A DNA stretch of 64,000 nt from Leuconostoc litchii (GTDB lineage: Bacteria > Bacillota > Bacilli > Lactobacillales > Lactobacillaceae). Each line of letters opens with the position of its first letter. Position 1 is the first letter of the stretch. The notes below the pieces were generated by a model that saw only the letters and a list, made by a program, of their open reading frames with translations, was not told the DNA's origin and ran no database searches. Positions 53,269 to 63,705 of this stretch are shown here, in pieces. The DNA lies in the NCBI RefSeq assembly GCF_008107645.1, contig NZ_SDGY01000001.1:540-64539 (forward strand). Reading direction: 5' to 3'. Both the position numbers and the translations under genes were made by a program.

Positions 53269-55050
53269 ATGCTACTAAGTTTTATAAATGTTACCTTGGT
53301 ATTTTTGATTGGTACGTTGATTGTTAATGTGGTCGCTTTACTATTGAATCGTAAAATAAAATGGTTCATTATGAGTACAGTGATTGAATTTATTTTGGCG
53401 TATTTTGTATTGTATATTCAATTACCACCTAAAAATTTAACAACATTAATTAATATTAATCTTTTATTTGCTTTTGTGGCAGCAGTAATCAATTTAATTG
53501 GTTACGCTGGTATTTCTTCATTTAACAAAATTAATAGTTGGATGAATCAAAATGGTACCAAAAATGTAAGTGATAGAACAAAAACTTACTTTTTTCGTCG
53601 CTATATTTTTGTAGTAGCTGCGCTGTTCTTATTATGGATTACTGTTGGTGCGATTGCGTTCGTTACAAAAATAACGAGTATTAATAACGTGTATCAATCT
53701 ATTCCATCTAAAACAAAAGAATCTGCTGAATTATTGACATCTGCAAAGGATATGCCTATTGCTTTGGCACCCGATACAGCGAAAAGAAAAATGCAACAAA
53801 AATTTAGTGTGATTCCAAATTCAAATATGTATGAATTGGATGGGATAACAGCACAAGTTGTTGATGGAAAGTATGTGTATGTAGCGACAGTCGAGTTTAA
53901 TGGATTTTTCAAATGGTTGAAAAATAAATCAGTACCAGGATACTTTATCATTAGTGCAACTGATGTAAATGCGCAGCCTAAATTTGTTAAAAAGCCATTG
54001 AAGTATAGTCCGTCAGCTTACTTAAATAATGATGCAGCCCGTAAAATTTACGCAGCAGCACCCACATATGCTAGTATGGGGCGTATGAACTTAGAAATTG
54101 ACGAGAAGGGTACACCATATTATGTTCAAACATTATATCGTGAATATGGTGTTTCTGGGCGAATGAAATTTAATGAATTTAAGACGGCTGTTTTAAATGC
54201 ACAGACTGGCGAAGTTAAAGTCTATCAAGCCAATAAGGCACCTAAATTTGTAGATGCCCCAATTACGAGTTCTGCAGCCAATAAAATGAATGAGTTTTAT
54301 GGTCGGTACCAAAATGGATGGTGGAATCAAACCTCTTTTGGTGCCAAGCGTAATGTAAAAGTACCTACTGACAATGGCGTTTATGCAGCCGGTCAAATTA
54401 CCCCTTTAATTGATTCAAAGGGGAACTTATTGTACTTTACTGATTTTACTTCTGGTAATAATAATCAAGATTCTGCATTAGGATATTCTTTAATCAACGC
54501 TCGAACAGGGCAACTAACTTATTATCGTGACAAACATACAGGATTAATGGACTCAGATGGTGCAATAAGCATTGCTGATAAAATTTATCCTGAGAAAAAA
54601 TGGGTTGCACAGATGCCTATTTTATATAACATTGATGGTACACCAACGTGGGTTATATCTTTGTTAGATAGTAAAGGGATATTTAAGAAGTATGTTTATA
54701 TCAATGCTATCGACAATGATATTGTTATCGATGGTGATAATGCCCAAGAAGCACTCGATGCTTATCGTAATGATTTAGCTTCTAATGGGACAAATAATCA
54801 TTCAACTAATAAGAAATACGATAAAAGTATTAGTGGCAGTGTGACACGTGTTGCAATCGTTAATGATAGTAAAAATACAATTATTAATTTCATGGTTGAA
54901 GGGCAAAAAGCTATCTTTAAAATTGACACAAATAACGAACCGAAAGCAGTTTTCTTAAAAGAAGGTGATAAGGTAAGTTTTAGAGCTAATATGTTAGATA
55001 ATGCTAAAATAGCAACAATCGAAGAAATTAAAATTAATGGATTAAATTAA
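53269..55050 (+). CDS. Membrane protein of unknown function with large extracellular domain
   Basis: The 593-residue protein has four N-terminal membrane helices (about 3-27, 32-52, 58-80 and 109-133) and then about 460 residues outside the membrane. The outer part is rich in beta-strand patterns and aromatic residues (YQNGWWNQTSFG, TPTWVISLLDSKG) and contains two similar-looking segments ending in strand-turn motifs (NAQTGEVKVYQ and NARTGQLTYYR), suggesting repeated domains. The end (about 500-593) has an OB-fold-like strand rhythm. I do not recognise the family; a cell-envelope role is inferred from topology only. GGGAGAGAG precedes the start. Confidence 0.75.
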   Translation: MLLSFINVTLVFLIGTLIVNVVALLLNRKIKWFIMSTVIEFILAYFVLYIQLPPKNLTTLININLLFAFVAAVINLIGYAGISSFNKINSWMNQNGTKNVSDRTKTYFFRRYIFVVAALFLLWITVGAIAFVTKITSINNVYQSIPSKTKESAELLTSAKDMPIALAPDTAKRKMQQKFSVIPNSNMYELDGITAQVVDGKYVYVATVEFNGFFKWLKNKSVPGYFIISATDVNAQPKFVKKPLKYSPSAYLNNDAARKIYAAAPTYASMGRMNLEIDEKGTPYYVQTLYREYGVSGRMKFNEFKTAVLNAQTGEVKVYQANKAPKFVDAPITSSAANKMNEFYGRYQNGWWNQTSFGAKRNVKVPTDNGVYAAGQITPLIDSKGNLLYFTDFTSGNNNQDSALGYSLINARTGQLTYYRDKHTGLMDSDGAISIADKIYPEKKWVAQMPILYNIDGTPTWVISLLDSKGIFKKYVYINAIDNDIVIDGDNAQEALDAYRNDLASNGTNNHSTNKKYDKSISGSVTRVAIVNDSKNTIINFMVEGQKAIFKIDTNNEPKAVFLKEGDKVSFRANMLDNAKIATIEEIKINGLN

Positions 55051-55069
55051 TTTGATGATCTAGATTGTC

Positions 55070-55098
55070 AAAAGCGTACGAACACTCGTACGCTTTTT
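55070..55098 (+). terminator. Terminator after the membrane-protein gene
   Basis: AAAAGCGTACGA pairs with TCGTACGCTTTT around ACAC, with T5. Confidence 0.88.
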
Positions 55099-55099
55099 C

Positions 55100-55108
55100 T
55101 GTTAAAAT
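55100..55108 (+). promoter_or_regulatory. Esterase-rexBA operon extended -10 promoter
   Basis: TGTTAAAAT starts two bases after the terminator T run and 41 bp before the esterase gene. The -35 position falls within the terminator stem. Confidence 0.45.
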
Positions 55109-55140
55109 AACAGTAATAAATAAATGGAAAGTGGTGTGAA

Positions 55141-55932
55141 ATGGCTTATTTAGAGGTTAATTATTATTCAACAGTACTTGGTATGGATCGCATGATGAGT
55201 GTGATTTTACCTGAATTATCAGATCATAATCCCACATGGACGTCAGAAACATTAACAGATATTCCTGTACTCTATTTACTTCATGGTATGTCTGGAGATT
55301 ATGCGACATGGCAACGTCGAACATCAATTGAACGTTTAGTGAGACAAACACCTATAGCGATTATTATGCCGTCTACTGATTTAGCATGGTATACAAATAC
55401 GACTTATGGTTTAAACTATTTTGATGCTCTTGCGAACGAATTACCAGAGAAAGTGGCTACATTATTTCCACAACTGTCGATTAAGAGAGAAAAAAATTTT
55501 GTTGCCGGATTGTCAATGGGTGGATATGGTGCATTTAAATTGGCACTAGGAACTAATAAATTTAGTTATGCTGCCTCCTTGTCTGGGGCCTTGGTAGGGC
55601 AAGCAAGAGAAGAAGATTTTTTAAGTATGGGTAAGTTACCTTATTGGGAAGGCATATTCGGTAGTTTTAAGGACTTTTCAGGTTCCAAAAATGATCTTCT
55701 GGCACTAGCAAATCAATGTGAAAAGCGTCCAGAATTATATGCATGGATTGGTGAACAAGACTTCTTGAAGCCAATGAATGATCAGACAATAGCAACTTTG
55801 AAACAACTAAATTACGATATTGTTTATGAAACCGCACCTGGTAAACATGAATGGTATTATTGGAACAAACAGATAGAACGTGTGCTAGAATGGTTACCAA
55901 TTGATTATGTTCAGGAAGAGAGATTGAGTTAA
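55141..55932 (+). CDS. Alpha/beta-hydrolase esterase (EstA / tributyrin-esterase-like)
   Basis: The 263-residue protein belongs to the esterase D/FrmB-like family that includes lactococcal EstA. It has the oxyanion region YLLHGMSGDYATW, nucleophile elbow GLSMGGYGAFK (catalytic Ser) and the C-terminal PGKHEWYYW with the catalytic His; the Asp is probably in WIGEQDFL. No signal peptide is seen, so it is cytoplasmic and acts on short acyl esters. It overlaps rexB by 1 nt, an unexpected operon partner for a recombination nuclease. Confidence 0.88.
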   Translation: MAYLEVNYYSTVLGMDRMMSVILPELSDHNPTWTSETLTDIPVLYLLHGMSGDYATWQRRTSIERLVRQTPIAIIMPSTDLAWYTNTTYGLNYFDALANELPEKVATLFPQLSIKREKNFVAGLSMGGYGAFKLALGTNKFSYAASLSGALVGQAREEDFLSMGKLPYWEGIFGSFKDFSGSKNDLLALANQCEKRPELYAWIGEQDFLKPMNDQTIATLKQLNYDIVYETAPGKHEWYYWNKQIERVLEWLPIDYVQEERLS

Positions 55933-58900
55933 TGACACTCAACATCTTGATGGGAAATGGCCGACACGATTTACGTGGTGAAATGTTGGAGAATATTCAA
56001 CAACAATTTCAACAACACAGTGCACTAGCAGTTTATTACATTGTTCCTAATCACGTGAAATTTGATAGTGAAGTAGATGTACTGCAACGTTTTTCTATAA
56101 TTAATGGTAACGATGAAACTAAATTGTATGCACAAAGTCGATTACAGGTTTATTCATTAACTCGTTTGGCCTGGGCTTTGATGAAAAATACTCCTGAAGA
56201 TCAACCAGATATTATTGCACCAACTGGTTTATTTATGATGGTTTCAAATATTTTACGCGAGCAAGCTGATAAATTGCCGGTCTTTTCTCGTATGCAAGCT
56301 AAAAGTGGTTTTGTTGCAGCACTTGTATCTCAATTAGTTGAGTTGCGTGCTAGTAATGTTACGCCAGAAAATTTACTAGAGATTTTGGAACAATCTGCTG
56401 ACAATGTATTCTTACGTCAAACATTGAATGCTAAATTACGCGATTTAGCAATTGTATCAGAGATTTTTAATCAACTAATGGGTAACAATCAAATTACTAA
56501 TCAAGAGGTGCTGTTAACTTTTGCAAAGCAGTTAAGTACTTTTGATTTGTCCAATGTTGCTTTTTATTTCGACGGCTTTAATGGCTTTACTAGTGCAGAG
56601 ATGATGGTTGTTAATCAACTTGTAATAAAATATCCCGTAACAATTTCAATTCTTGGGAATACTAAACAATTAGGCCACCAGCAATCAGGCGATGTCTTTT
56701 TTAAACCAATGACTACCGTGCAACAACTGACAGATGTAGCGCAGATGGCGCAACAAGAAGTGAAAGTGGTGGCTGCTAAACAAGAAAGAAAACAATCTAG
56801 AACAAGTAGGCAAGTTTTGGAAGCATGGGAAAGTTTAGGTGAGTATCGGCCATTTAAGGGTTCACGCAATGATGTTAATTTAAAAGCTTTTGCTGCTGAA
56901 AATCCAATTACTGAAATTAAAGAAGTTGCCCGTCGTATTAGAGCATCATTGGCTGAAAATCCAGAGTTGCATTTACGTGATATTATTATTTTAGCTAGAG
57001 ACTTAACGCCTTATGAAGCACATATTAAAGCAATTATGGCACAATTTGATTTACCATATTTTTTAGATGTTGACATCAATATGATGAATCATCCATTAGT
57101 AGAATTAATTTTAAATTTACTTGGACCAAATAAATTTAATTATCAAACTATTTTAGCCATTTTAAAAACAGGTTTATTACGACCAATATCTGATAATAAA
57201 TTGGTGTCGCGTGATGAGTTTTTTGATATTGTTTCGTATATGGATAATTATTTGTACGCTTATCGACCTTATGAGTCAAAATGGCGTGATTTTTCACGAG
57301 AATTCAAATTATTTCAAGTAACTCGTGACAATGATGATACAGAAGTATCTAAAGATGAAAAAATAAATCATCGTTTAGAATATCTACGCCATTTTATTGT
57401 TGACGCATTTGATGAATTAGATCAAGGATTTTCACAGGCACAAAATCTACGTCAATCAGTAACGCATCTTATACTATGGTTACAAAAATATCATGTTACC
57501 GAGGCACTTATTGAGCAGAAAAATGATTTTATTGCGCAAGGTGATTTATCACGTGCACAACAAATAGAAGAAGTTTGGCAAATGTTTACGCAAACTCTAG
57601 ATGAAATGGTCAACATTGATGGAACACGTCAAGTCTCGTTGATAGATATGGTGACTACATTGCAAGCTGGATTATCAGGTGCAAAGTTTTCCGGCATTCC
57701 GAACAATCTTGATCAACTCATGATTTCTGAAGCTGGTATAGTTCAGAGTACACAATATAAGCAGTTGTATTTTATTGGCGGTACACGTCAAAATTTACCT
57801 GCGCAATCTAAGACTACGGCATTGATTAATGACGCAGAACGTACTATCGTACAACCAGCTTTACAACAGGGGTCAAATCCACGCTATCTACAAAATACTG
57901 CACAACAGCAAATGGCTGAAGAAAATCTTCTTTTTTACGGTAGTTTAATGAGCTCTACCGGTGATATAACTTTATCATATCCAATTTTAGAGCCCAGCGG
58001 ACAAATTGCTGAAATGTCACCATTTTTTAAACGACTAGTCGATACATTTTCTAGTGAGGTCAATATAGTGAATAGCACACCAGATAATGCTACTTTGCTA
58101 TTAAAAAACTACATAGGTACGGCACGATCTACATTATCTGATTTAGTAAAAATAATGCCTCAGTATGCTAAAACTTCAGCTTTTAAGGCCATACAAAATA
58201 TTATTTCTAACACGACGCAGAAACGGCTTGAAATTGTTCTATCAGCACCATACTACAAAAACAAGACTGAAAAATTAAAACCAGAATTAGTGATGCGGTT
58301 ATTTGGTCAACAGTTGAATGTTTCAATTTCACAATTAGAAAGTTATTATAACAATCCCTTTGGTTATTTCTTACAATATGGATTGAAGTTAAGGGAACGC
58401 GTCACAAATGAATTAAATGTTGCACAAACAGGGACGTTTTATCACGCTATTCTTGAAAATGTTCTTCATGATTTGATTATTAAAAATCAAAGTTTACGAG
58501 ATGTTACAGGGGATGAATTGCGTTCATTAGTCCGAAGACATATTCAAAGTCAATTAAATCTACCAGCCTTTGAGATGCTAAATGAAAGTGGTAAAATGCG
58601 TGCAACAACATCATACTTAGGAAAAGTTTCGGAACAGCTGGTACTGAATTTGCAAGCGGCTGCACGAGAGAATGCAAGCAAACCGCAAGCAGTAGAGCAA
58701 TTGTTTGGCTTTTCAAAGCAATCATTGCCCCCCTTAATTTTTCCACGACTGCGAGTTCGTGGAAAAATTGATCGTTTTGATAAGCAGGATTTAACCGGTG
58801 AATTCGGCACGATTATTGATTATAAGTCTAATGGTAAAACTTTTAATTGGGGGCAAGCTTATGATGGCTTGCAAATGCAATTATTGACTTACTGGGATGC

Positions 58901-59411
58901 TGCCCAACAAAATGCTGAAAAATTAGGCATTCAGGCAGTAGGAGGTGCTTTTTTTGCTAAGATTGCGCCAGAAAAAACAAAGTTAAATGATAAAATTAAT
59001 TTAGAACAACTCTTTAGCGGTAGTTTATTGCCTGAAACATTTAAATATCGTGGTCTTTTTATTTCTGAATCTGCTTATGTGGAAGCCTTAGCAACACTAG
59101 AACCAAAAGAAAAATCACGTCATTACCCATTAGCTATTTTACAAACAGGAAAAATTGGTAAAAGCGGTGTTGATGCAGTTGAACCAGATGAGTTCGAGTT
59201 ATTATTACAACATAATCGTGAAAATATTGTTACTGCTGGAGATCTCATCTTAGCTGGATATTTTCCTATTATGCCGGTGGAAGGTGGCTTAACTTATTCG
59301 CCATATCTTGATATCATTCGCTTTGATCGTGCCCTTGGTGATATTTATAAAATGCAATCACCAGCTGATAAAAATGCAATCATCCAATTATTGAAAGGGG
59401 GAAAAGATTAA
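55932..59411 (+). CDS. rexB: ATP-dependent nuclease subunit RexB (AddB)
   Basis: The 1159-residue protein is the AddB-type partner of the following rexA. The C-terminal RecB-like nuclease domain shows [18 protein letters not shown] (catalytic Asp and Lys) and the QMQLLTYW helix. The N-terminus ([12 protein letters not shown]) lacks a Walker A motif, as in streptococcal RexB. The iron-sulfur cluster cysteines of Bacillus AddB are missing: the site reads YYNNPFGYF where a Cys is expected, and I see no cysteine in the whole protein. It processes double-strand breaks with RexA. Confidence 0.94.
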   Translation: MTLNILMGNGRHDLRGEMLENIQQQFQQHSALAVYYIVPNHVKFDSEVDVLQRFSIINGNDETKLYAQSRLQVYSLTRLAWALMKNTPEDQPDIIAPTGLFMMVSNILREQADKLPVFSRMQAKSGFVAALVSQLVELRASNVTPENLLEILEQSADNVFLRQTLNAKLRDLAIVSEIFNQLMGNNQITNQEVLLTFAKQLSTFDLSNVAFYFDGFNGFTSAEMMVVNQLVIKYPVTISILGNTKQLGHQQSGDVFFKPMTTVQQLTDVAQMAQQEVKVVAAKQERKQSRTSRQVLEAWESLGEYRPFKGSRNDVNLKAFAAENPITEIKEVARRIRASLAENPELHLRDIIILARDLTPYEAHIKAIMAQFDLPYFLDVDINMMNHPLVELILNLLGPNKFNYQTILAILKTGLLRPISDNKLVSRDEFFDIVSYMDNYLYAYRPYESKWRDFSREFKLFQVTRDNDDTEVSKDEKINHRLEYLRHFIVDAFDELDQGFSQAQNLRQSVTHLILWLQKYHVTEALIEQKNDFIAQGDLSRAQQIEEVWQMFTQTLDEMVNIDGTRQVSLIDMVTTLQAGLSGAKFSGIPNNLDQLMISEAGIVQSTQYKQLYFIGGTRQNLPAQSKTTALINDAERTIVQPALQQGSNPRYLQNTAQQQMAEENLLFYGSLMSSTGDITLSYPILEPSGQIAEMSPFFKRLVDTFSSEVNIVNSTPDNATLLLKNYIGTARSTLSDLVKIMPQYAKTSAFKAIQNIISNTTQKRLEIVLSAPYYKNKTEKLKPELVMRLFGQQLNVSISQLESYYNNPFGYFLQYGLKLRERVTNELNVAQTGTFYHAILENVLHDLIIKNQSLRDVTGDELRSLVRRHIQSQLNLPAFEMLNESGKMRATTSYLGKVSEQLVLNLQAAARENASKPQAVEQLFGFSKQSLPPLIFPRLRVRGKIDRFDKQDLTGEFGTIIDYKSNGKTFNWGQAYDGLQMQLLTYWDAAQQNAEKLGIQAVGGAFFAKIAPEKTKLNDKINLEQLFSGSLLPETFKYRGLFISESAYVEALATLEPKEKSRHYPLAILQTGKIGKSGVDAVEPDEFELLLQHNRENIVTAGDLILAGYFPIMPVEGGLTYSPYLDIIRFDRALGDIYKMQSPADKNAIIQLLKGGKD

Positions 59412-62400
59412 TGGCAACGAAGTTTACGGATAATCAACAGCGTGCTATTAAAGAAAAAGACCATAATATTTTAGTTGCTGCTTCAGCTGGATCCGGTAAA
59501 ACAACAGTTTTAATCGAACGTCTTATTCAAAAAATTTTAAATGGTACCAGTGTTGAAAGATTTTTAATTGTTACATTTACAAACGCAGCAGCTAAAGAGA
59601 TGCGTGAACGGTTAGAAGTTGCTATTGAAAAACGTCTTCAAGTAGCCGACGAACAACAAAAAAGATTTTTACAAGAACAGTTACTTATTCTTCCAGCAGC
59701 CAACATTTCAACCATTGATGCCTATGCGTTGAGAATTATTGAAATGTATTATCATATTATAGGGTTAGATCCTCAGTTTCGTTTATTGTCAGATACAGCA
59801 GAGCGAAGTTTATTACAGCAAGATGTCTTGACAAAAGTTTTGGCTGATTTCTATGAAGAGAATCATGAACAACACCAGTCATTTTTATCGTTAGTTAATA
59901 ATTTTGGAAACCCTAATCAAGATGAACCCTTACAAAAAATTATTTTAAAATTATCTGATTTTGCTGAAGCACGTGCAGATGGGGAAGAATGGTTGAAAAA
60001 CTTGCTTGTACCGTACGAAGTTACTGACCAGCCATTAGTAAAAACAACACTGTATAAGCATAGTATTCGACCAATTATTTTAGAAACTATAAATGATTTA
60101 ATTGACAAGGCACAAGTAGTTCTGATGGATATAGCTGGCGTTGATGAACTAAAAAAGACACAAGATGGATTTTCAGAAATAATAGATTATTTACTTGCTA
60201 TCAATAAAAAAACAATGACATCCAGTTGGGACGAGTTACGGTCAGCAATATTAGATATGCCAGCGGGAAAAATTAATACGCAAACAAGTAAAATAAAAGA
60301 GAATCCTGAAATATCTGCTTTACTTGAAAGTGCTAGGCAAATCAAAGGGCAAATTATTGGTGCTAAATCTCAAATTAATGATTTAAAGACATCATTCTTT
60401 TCACTAGATGAAAAATCATGGCAACAAGTTCAAAAAGCATCTTATCAACTAATTAATACACTGATTGTCGTCACTGAGACTTTTAGAAAGGCTTTTAAGC
60501 AGGCCAAACGTGAGGATAATTTACTTGATTTTCCTGATTTAGGAACGTTAGCATTGGAAATATTAGCCGATGAAAACACAAAGAAAACGATTCAGGGGCA
60601 GTTTGACGAAATTCTTGTTGATGAATATCAAGATATTAACCAGTTGCAAGAAACGTTGCTAACAAGTGTTTCCAATGGGCACAATATGTATATGGTTGGC
60701 GATGTTAAACAAAGTATCTACGGGTTCCGTCAAGCAGAGCCATCTTTATTCACCAATAAATATAAGAGATTTTCACAAGCAAAAAATGATGATATTCGTA
60801 TTGATTTAGCCGATAACTTTAGATCTCAAAATAATGTAACTAATGTGACTAACTTGATTTTTACACAGATTATGGACGAATCTTTGGGTGATATTGCCTA
60901 CACTGGGGAAGCAAAATTAGTGCCTAAAGCATCTTATCCAGATGAAGTGCCAGCTGTATTTGATTTAGATATTATTGTTGATGACGGTGAAGATAGCAAT
61001 GAAAACGACGCTGAAACGTTTGAAAAACGCCAGGCACAATATGCCTTATTAGCAGAAAAAATACGTCATTTACGTGAAACAACGATTTATGATCGTAAAG
61101 CTGATCCGGCTCGTATGAGGCCAGTGCAATATAGTGATATTGCTATATTGACTCGTGCTAAATCTGGATATATTGATTTGGTTTCGACTTTAAGAGCTGC
61201 CGGAATTCCTGTACAAATTGATGGAGTAGGAAATTATTTTCAAACTATGGAAGTTTATTTGATGTTAGATATCTTACGTGTAATTGATAATCCACATCAA
61301 GATATTCCATTAGCAGCAGTTTTACGGTCGCCCATATTTAATTTTGATGAAAATGAATTAGCTGAAATTCGCATCGCTGATAATGTGCATGATTACTGGA
61401 CAGCATTAAAATCTTATGCGAAAGATAGTAAGAAAGCACAACATTTTCTCGATCTAATTGATAAGTGGCATACACTGGCAACTCAGAATGATTTAGTATC
61501 CTTAATTTGGTCAATTTATGATGATACTGCTTGGCTTGATTATGTAGCCGGTATGCCTGGTGGTAGACAACGTCAAGCTAACTTACATGCACTATACGAA
61601 TATGCACGGAGTTACCAAAATAATACGCACAGTGGTTTATTCCGCTTTGTCCGGTATATTGAGCAATTGCAAGTTGGAGATAGCGATTTAGGTGAAGCAG
61701 CACAAGAAACCGATACTCAAGCAGTAAGAATCATGACCATACATGCTTCAAAAGGCTTAGAATTTCCCATTGTCTTATTACCAGAATTCGATAAAGCATT
61801 TAATAAACAAGATTTGAATGGTGGTCTACTTATTCAAAAAAATGAGGGTGTAGGCTTGGAATATGTCCAGCCTGATGCCTTAGTGACAATACCTACCTTA
61901 CAAAAAATGGTTGTGAAACAGGCATTGAAGCGACAAAGTTGGTCAGAAGAAATGCGGTTACTCTATGTAGCGTTAACCCGAGCTGAGCAGCAATTATTTA
62001 TCATTGGTTCAGTTAAGGTAACCACTGAAAAAGATAATCAGGCGTTAAAAATGTTGTGGCAGCAGGCTAAAAATGTAAATGGTCAGTTTTTACCAGAATT
62101 TTTAAGATTGCAAGCTGATTCTTATTTAAAATGGTTACTCATGAGTTTGGCTCGCTCTAAAAATAGTGTACTTGAAGAGTGGTTGGGAGATGGTCAGCTA
62201 CCACGATTGCTTGGCCCAGAGACTTCGTTGACGGGAAAAATCAATGTTCATATTAAGGAGCAGTCAGCTATTCACGCGCCTACGGTTACGGCGATTAACG
62301 AAGATAAAAATACGACTGAAAATTATTCCCAACAAGATTTTAATCATGCGAAAAGAATTCTTAATTATCAATATCCAAATATTGCAGCAACACAAACTGC

Positions 62401-63103
62401 TGCTTATCAATCAGTGAGTGAAATCAAACGCTTATTTGAAGATCCAGATCAAAGCCAAATGGAAAATGCAGTTATTTCAGAAGACGGACAATTAAGGCCG
62501 GCTAATGTTTTAATGTCTGATGAATTACTATCACCAACGTTTATGAGCGATGGCTCACAAAAGCCATCGAAATCTGCGGTTGGTACAGCTACGCATTTAA
62601 TACTCCAATTAATCGATTTTACAAAAATAAACACTTTACAAAAAATTGAAACGCTACGTGATCAGTTAGTTGAAAAGCATCGAATACTTGATAATGTGGC
62701 AGCAATGATTGATATTGATGGCATTATTACCTTTTTACAATCAGATTTTGCGCAACAAATTATTGCTCATCACGAGACTTTGAATAGAGAAGCAACTTTT
62801 GCAATGATTATGCCTGCAAATGAAATATATCAATCATTAGATGATAAGGCACCAGTTTTGATTCATGGTATTATTGATGGTTACTTTGTTGATGAATTTT
62901 CAAAAACAATTACCTTATTTGATTATAAAACAGACTTTGTACGGCACAATCGTATTGAAGAGGATTTAGATAAGTTGCGGGCGCGTTATAAAGGACAATT
63001 ATTGTTATATAAGCGAGCACTGCAACAAGAATTTTCTGATTATATAATTAATGAGCCACAACTTATTTCACTGAGTTCAGGACGTGTTATTAATATTAAG
63101 TAG
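59411..63103 (+). CDS. rexA: ATP-dependent helicase/nuclease subunit RexA (AddA)
   Basis: The 1230-residue UvrD-type superfamily 1 helicase has Walker [13 protein letters not shown] (about 24-35), Walker [25 protein letters not shown] (motif III), [12 protein letters not shown] (motif V) and [10 protein letters not shown] (motif VI). A C-terminal RecB-family nuclease domain has LFDYKTDFV. With RexB it unwinds and resects DNA ends for RecA loading. I see no cysteine in the protein. It overlaps rexB by 1 nt. Confidence 0.96.
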   Translation: MATKFTDNQQRAIKEKDHNILVAASAGSGKTTVLIERLIQKILNGTSVERFLIVTFTNAAAKEMRERLEVAIEKRLQVADEQQKRFLQEQLLILPAANISTIDAYALRIIEMYYHIIGLDPQFRLLSDTAERSLLQQDVLTKVLADFYEENHEQHQSFLSLVNNFGNPNQDEPLQKIILKLSDFAEARADGEEWLKNLLVPYEVTDQPLVKTTLYKHSIRPIILETINDLIDKAQVVLMDIAGVDELKKTQDGFSEIIDYLLAINKKTMTSSWDELRSAILDMPAGKINTQTSKIKENPEISALLESARQIKGQIIGAKSQINDLKTSFFSLDEKSWQQVQKASYQLINTLIVVTETFRKAFKQAKREDNLLDFPDLGTLALEILADENTKKTIQGQFDEILVDEYQDINQLQETLLTSVSNGHNMYMVGDVKQSIYGFRQAEPSLFTNKYKRFSQAKNDDIRIDLADNFRSQNNVTNVTNLIFTQIMDESLGDIAYTGEAKLVPKASYPDEVPAVFDLDIIVDDGEDSNENDAETFEKRQAQYALLAEKIRHLRETTIYDRKADPARMRPVQYSDIAILTRAKSGYIDLVSTLRAAGIPVQIDGVGNYFQTMEVYLMLDILRVIDNPHQDIPLAAVLRSPIFNFDENELAEIRIADNVHDYWTALKSYAKDSKKAQHFLDLIDKWHTLATQNDLVSLIWSIYDDTAWLDYVAGMPGGRQRQANLHALYEYARSYQNNTHSGLFRFVRYIEQLQVGDSDLGEAAQETDTQAVRIMTIHASKGLEFPIVLLPEFDKAFNKQDLNGGLLIQKNEGVGLEYVQPDALVTIPTLQKMVVKQALKRQSWSEEMRLLYVALTRAEQQLFIIGSVKVTTEKDNQALKMLWQQAKNVNGQFLPEFLRLQADSYLKWLLMSLARSKNSVLEEWLGDGQLPRLLGPETSLTGKINVHIKEQSAIHAPTVTAINEDKNTTENYSQQDFNHAKRILNYQYPNIAATQTAAYQSVSEIKRLFEDPDQSQMENAVISEDGQLRPANVLMSDELLSPTFMSDGSQKPSKSAVGTATHLILQLIDFTKINTLQKIETLRDQLVEKHRILDNVAAMIDIDGIITFLQSDFAQQIIAHHETLNREATFAMIMPANEIYQSLDDKAPVLIHGIIDGYFVDEFSKTITLFDYKTDFVRHNRIEEDLDKLRARYKGQLLLYKRALQQEFSDYIINEPQLISLSSGRVINIK

Positions 63104-63146
63104 CATATTAAACGTGTAAAACACTAAATTGACTAGGGGAACAATG

Positions 63147-63623
63147 ATGATAAAATACGAAACCATACCATTTTTGAATGGCAAATTAACATTATTTAAG
63201 CAAGAAGATACGATAGTGTGTCTTAGTTTAGCGGTAAATGGTATAGCTGAATTTGAAGAAGATTTCCCCGGCTATATGCTGCAACAAGAAAATTTACCTG
63301 AAATAGCATTATTTAAACAGTACGCAACTGGCGTTAAAATAGACTTTACCGTTTTGAAGATTGGTTATCTGAAATCAACGCCTTTTCAAGAGGCGGTTTG
63401 GCAAGCCCTAAATTGTTGTCGAGGACTGCTAACTTATGAACAATTAGCTCAAAAAATTAATCGACCAACTGCTATTCGTGCTGTGGCAACGGCTGTTGGT
63501 AAGAATCCAATACCAATTATTAATGCATGTCATCATATTGTGCCTAAAAGTGGTGGCGTTGGTAAATTTAGATACGGCACAGCGTTGAAACAACAATTAT
63601 TGACGTTAGAAAATCTAATATAA
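63147..63623 (+). CDS. ogt: Methylated-DNA-[protein]-cysteine methyltransferase (Ogt-type)
   Basis: The 158-residue protein matches the Ogt family: TPFQEAVWQAL, LTYEQLAQKINRPTAIRAVATAVGKNPIPI and the active-site region. The acceptor Cys is kept, but the usual PCHRV reads ACHHI, with Ala for Pro and His for Arg. The DNA-intercalating Arg (IRAVA) is present. It should remove alkyl groups from O6-alkylguanine, with activity needing test because of the variant. AGGGG is seven nt before the chosen ATG; the ATG one codon earlier and a TTG 18 nt earlier are alternatives. Confidence 0.85.
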   Translation: MIKYETIPFLNGKLTLFKQEDTIVCLSLAVNGIAEFEEDFPGYMLQQENLPEIALFKQYATGVKIDFTVLKIGYLKSTPFQEAVWQALNCCRGLLTYEQLAQKINRPTAIRAVATAVGKNPIPIINACHHIVPKSGGVGKFRYGTALKQQLLTLENLI

Positions 63624-63670
63624 AAGTGAGAAACAGTGGTCTTATAAAGATCATTGTTTCTCACTTTTTT
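63622..63670 (+). terminator. ogt terminator
   Basis: An 18-bp-class stem (GTGAGAAACA with TGTTTCTCAC, extended through wobble pairs to a 3-nt loop) ends in T6. Confidence 0.9.
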
Positions 63671-63690
63671 GCATGTGAATTTTAAAAACC

Positions 63691-63705
63691 TGATACAATA
63701 GAATT
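63691..63705 (+). promoter_or_regulatory. Extended -10 promoter placing the start site at the rimM ATG
   Basis: TGATACAAT is followed by six bases and the rimM ATG, with no Shine-Dalgarno sequence. TTGCAT lies 19 bp before the -10 box. Confidence 0.6.
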
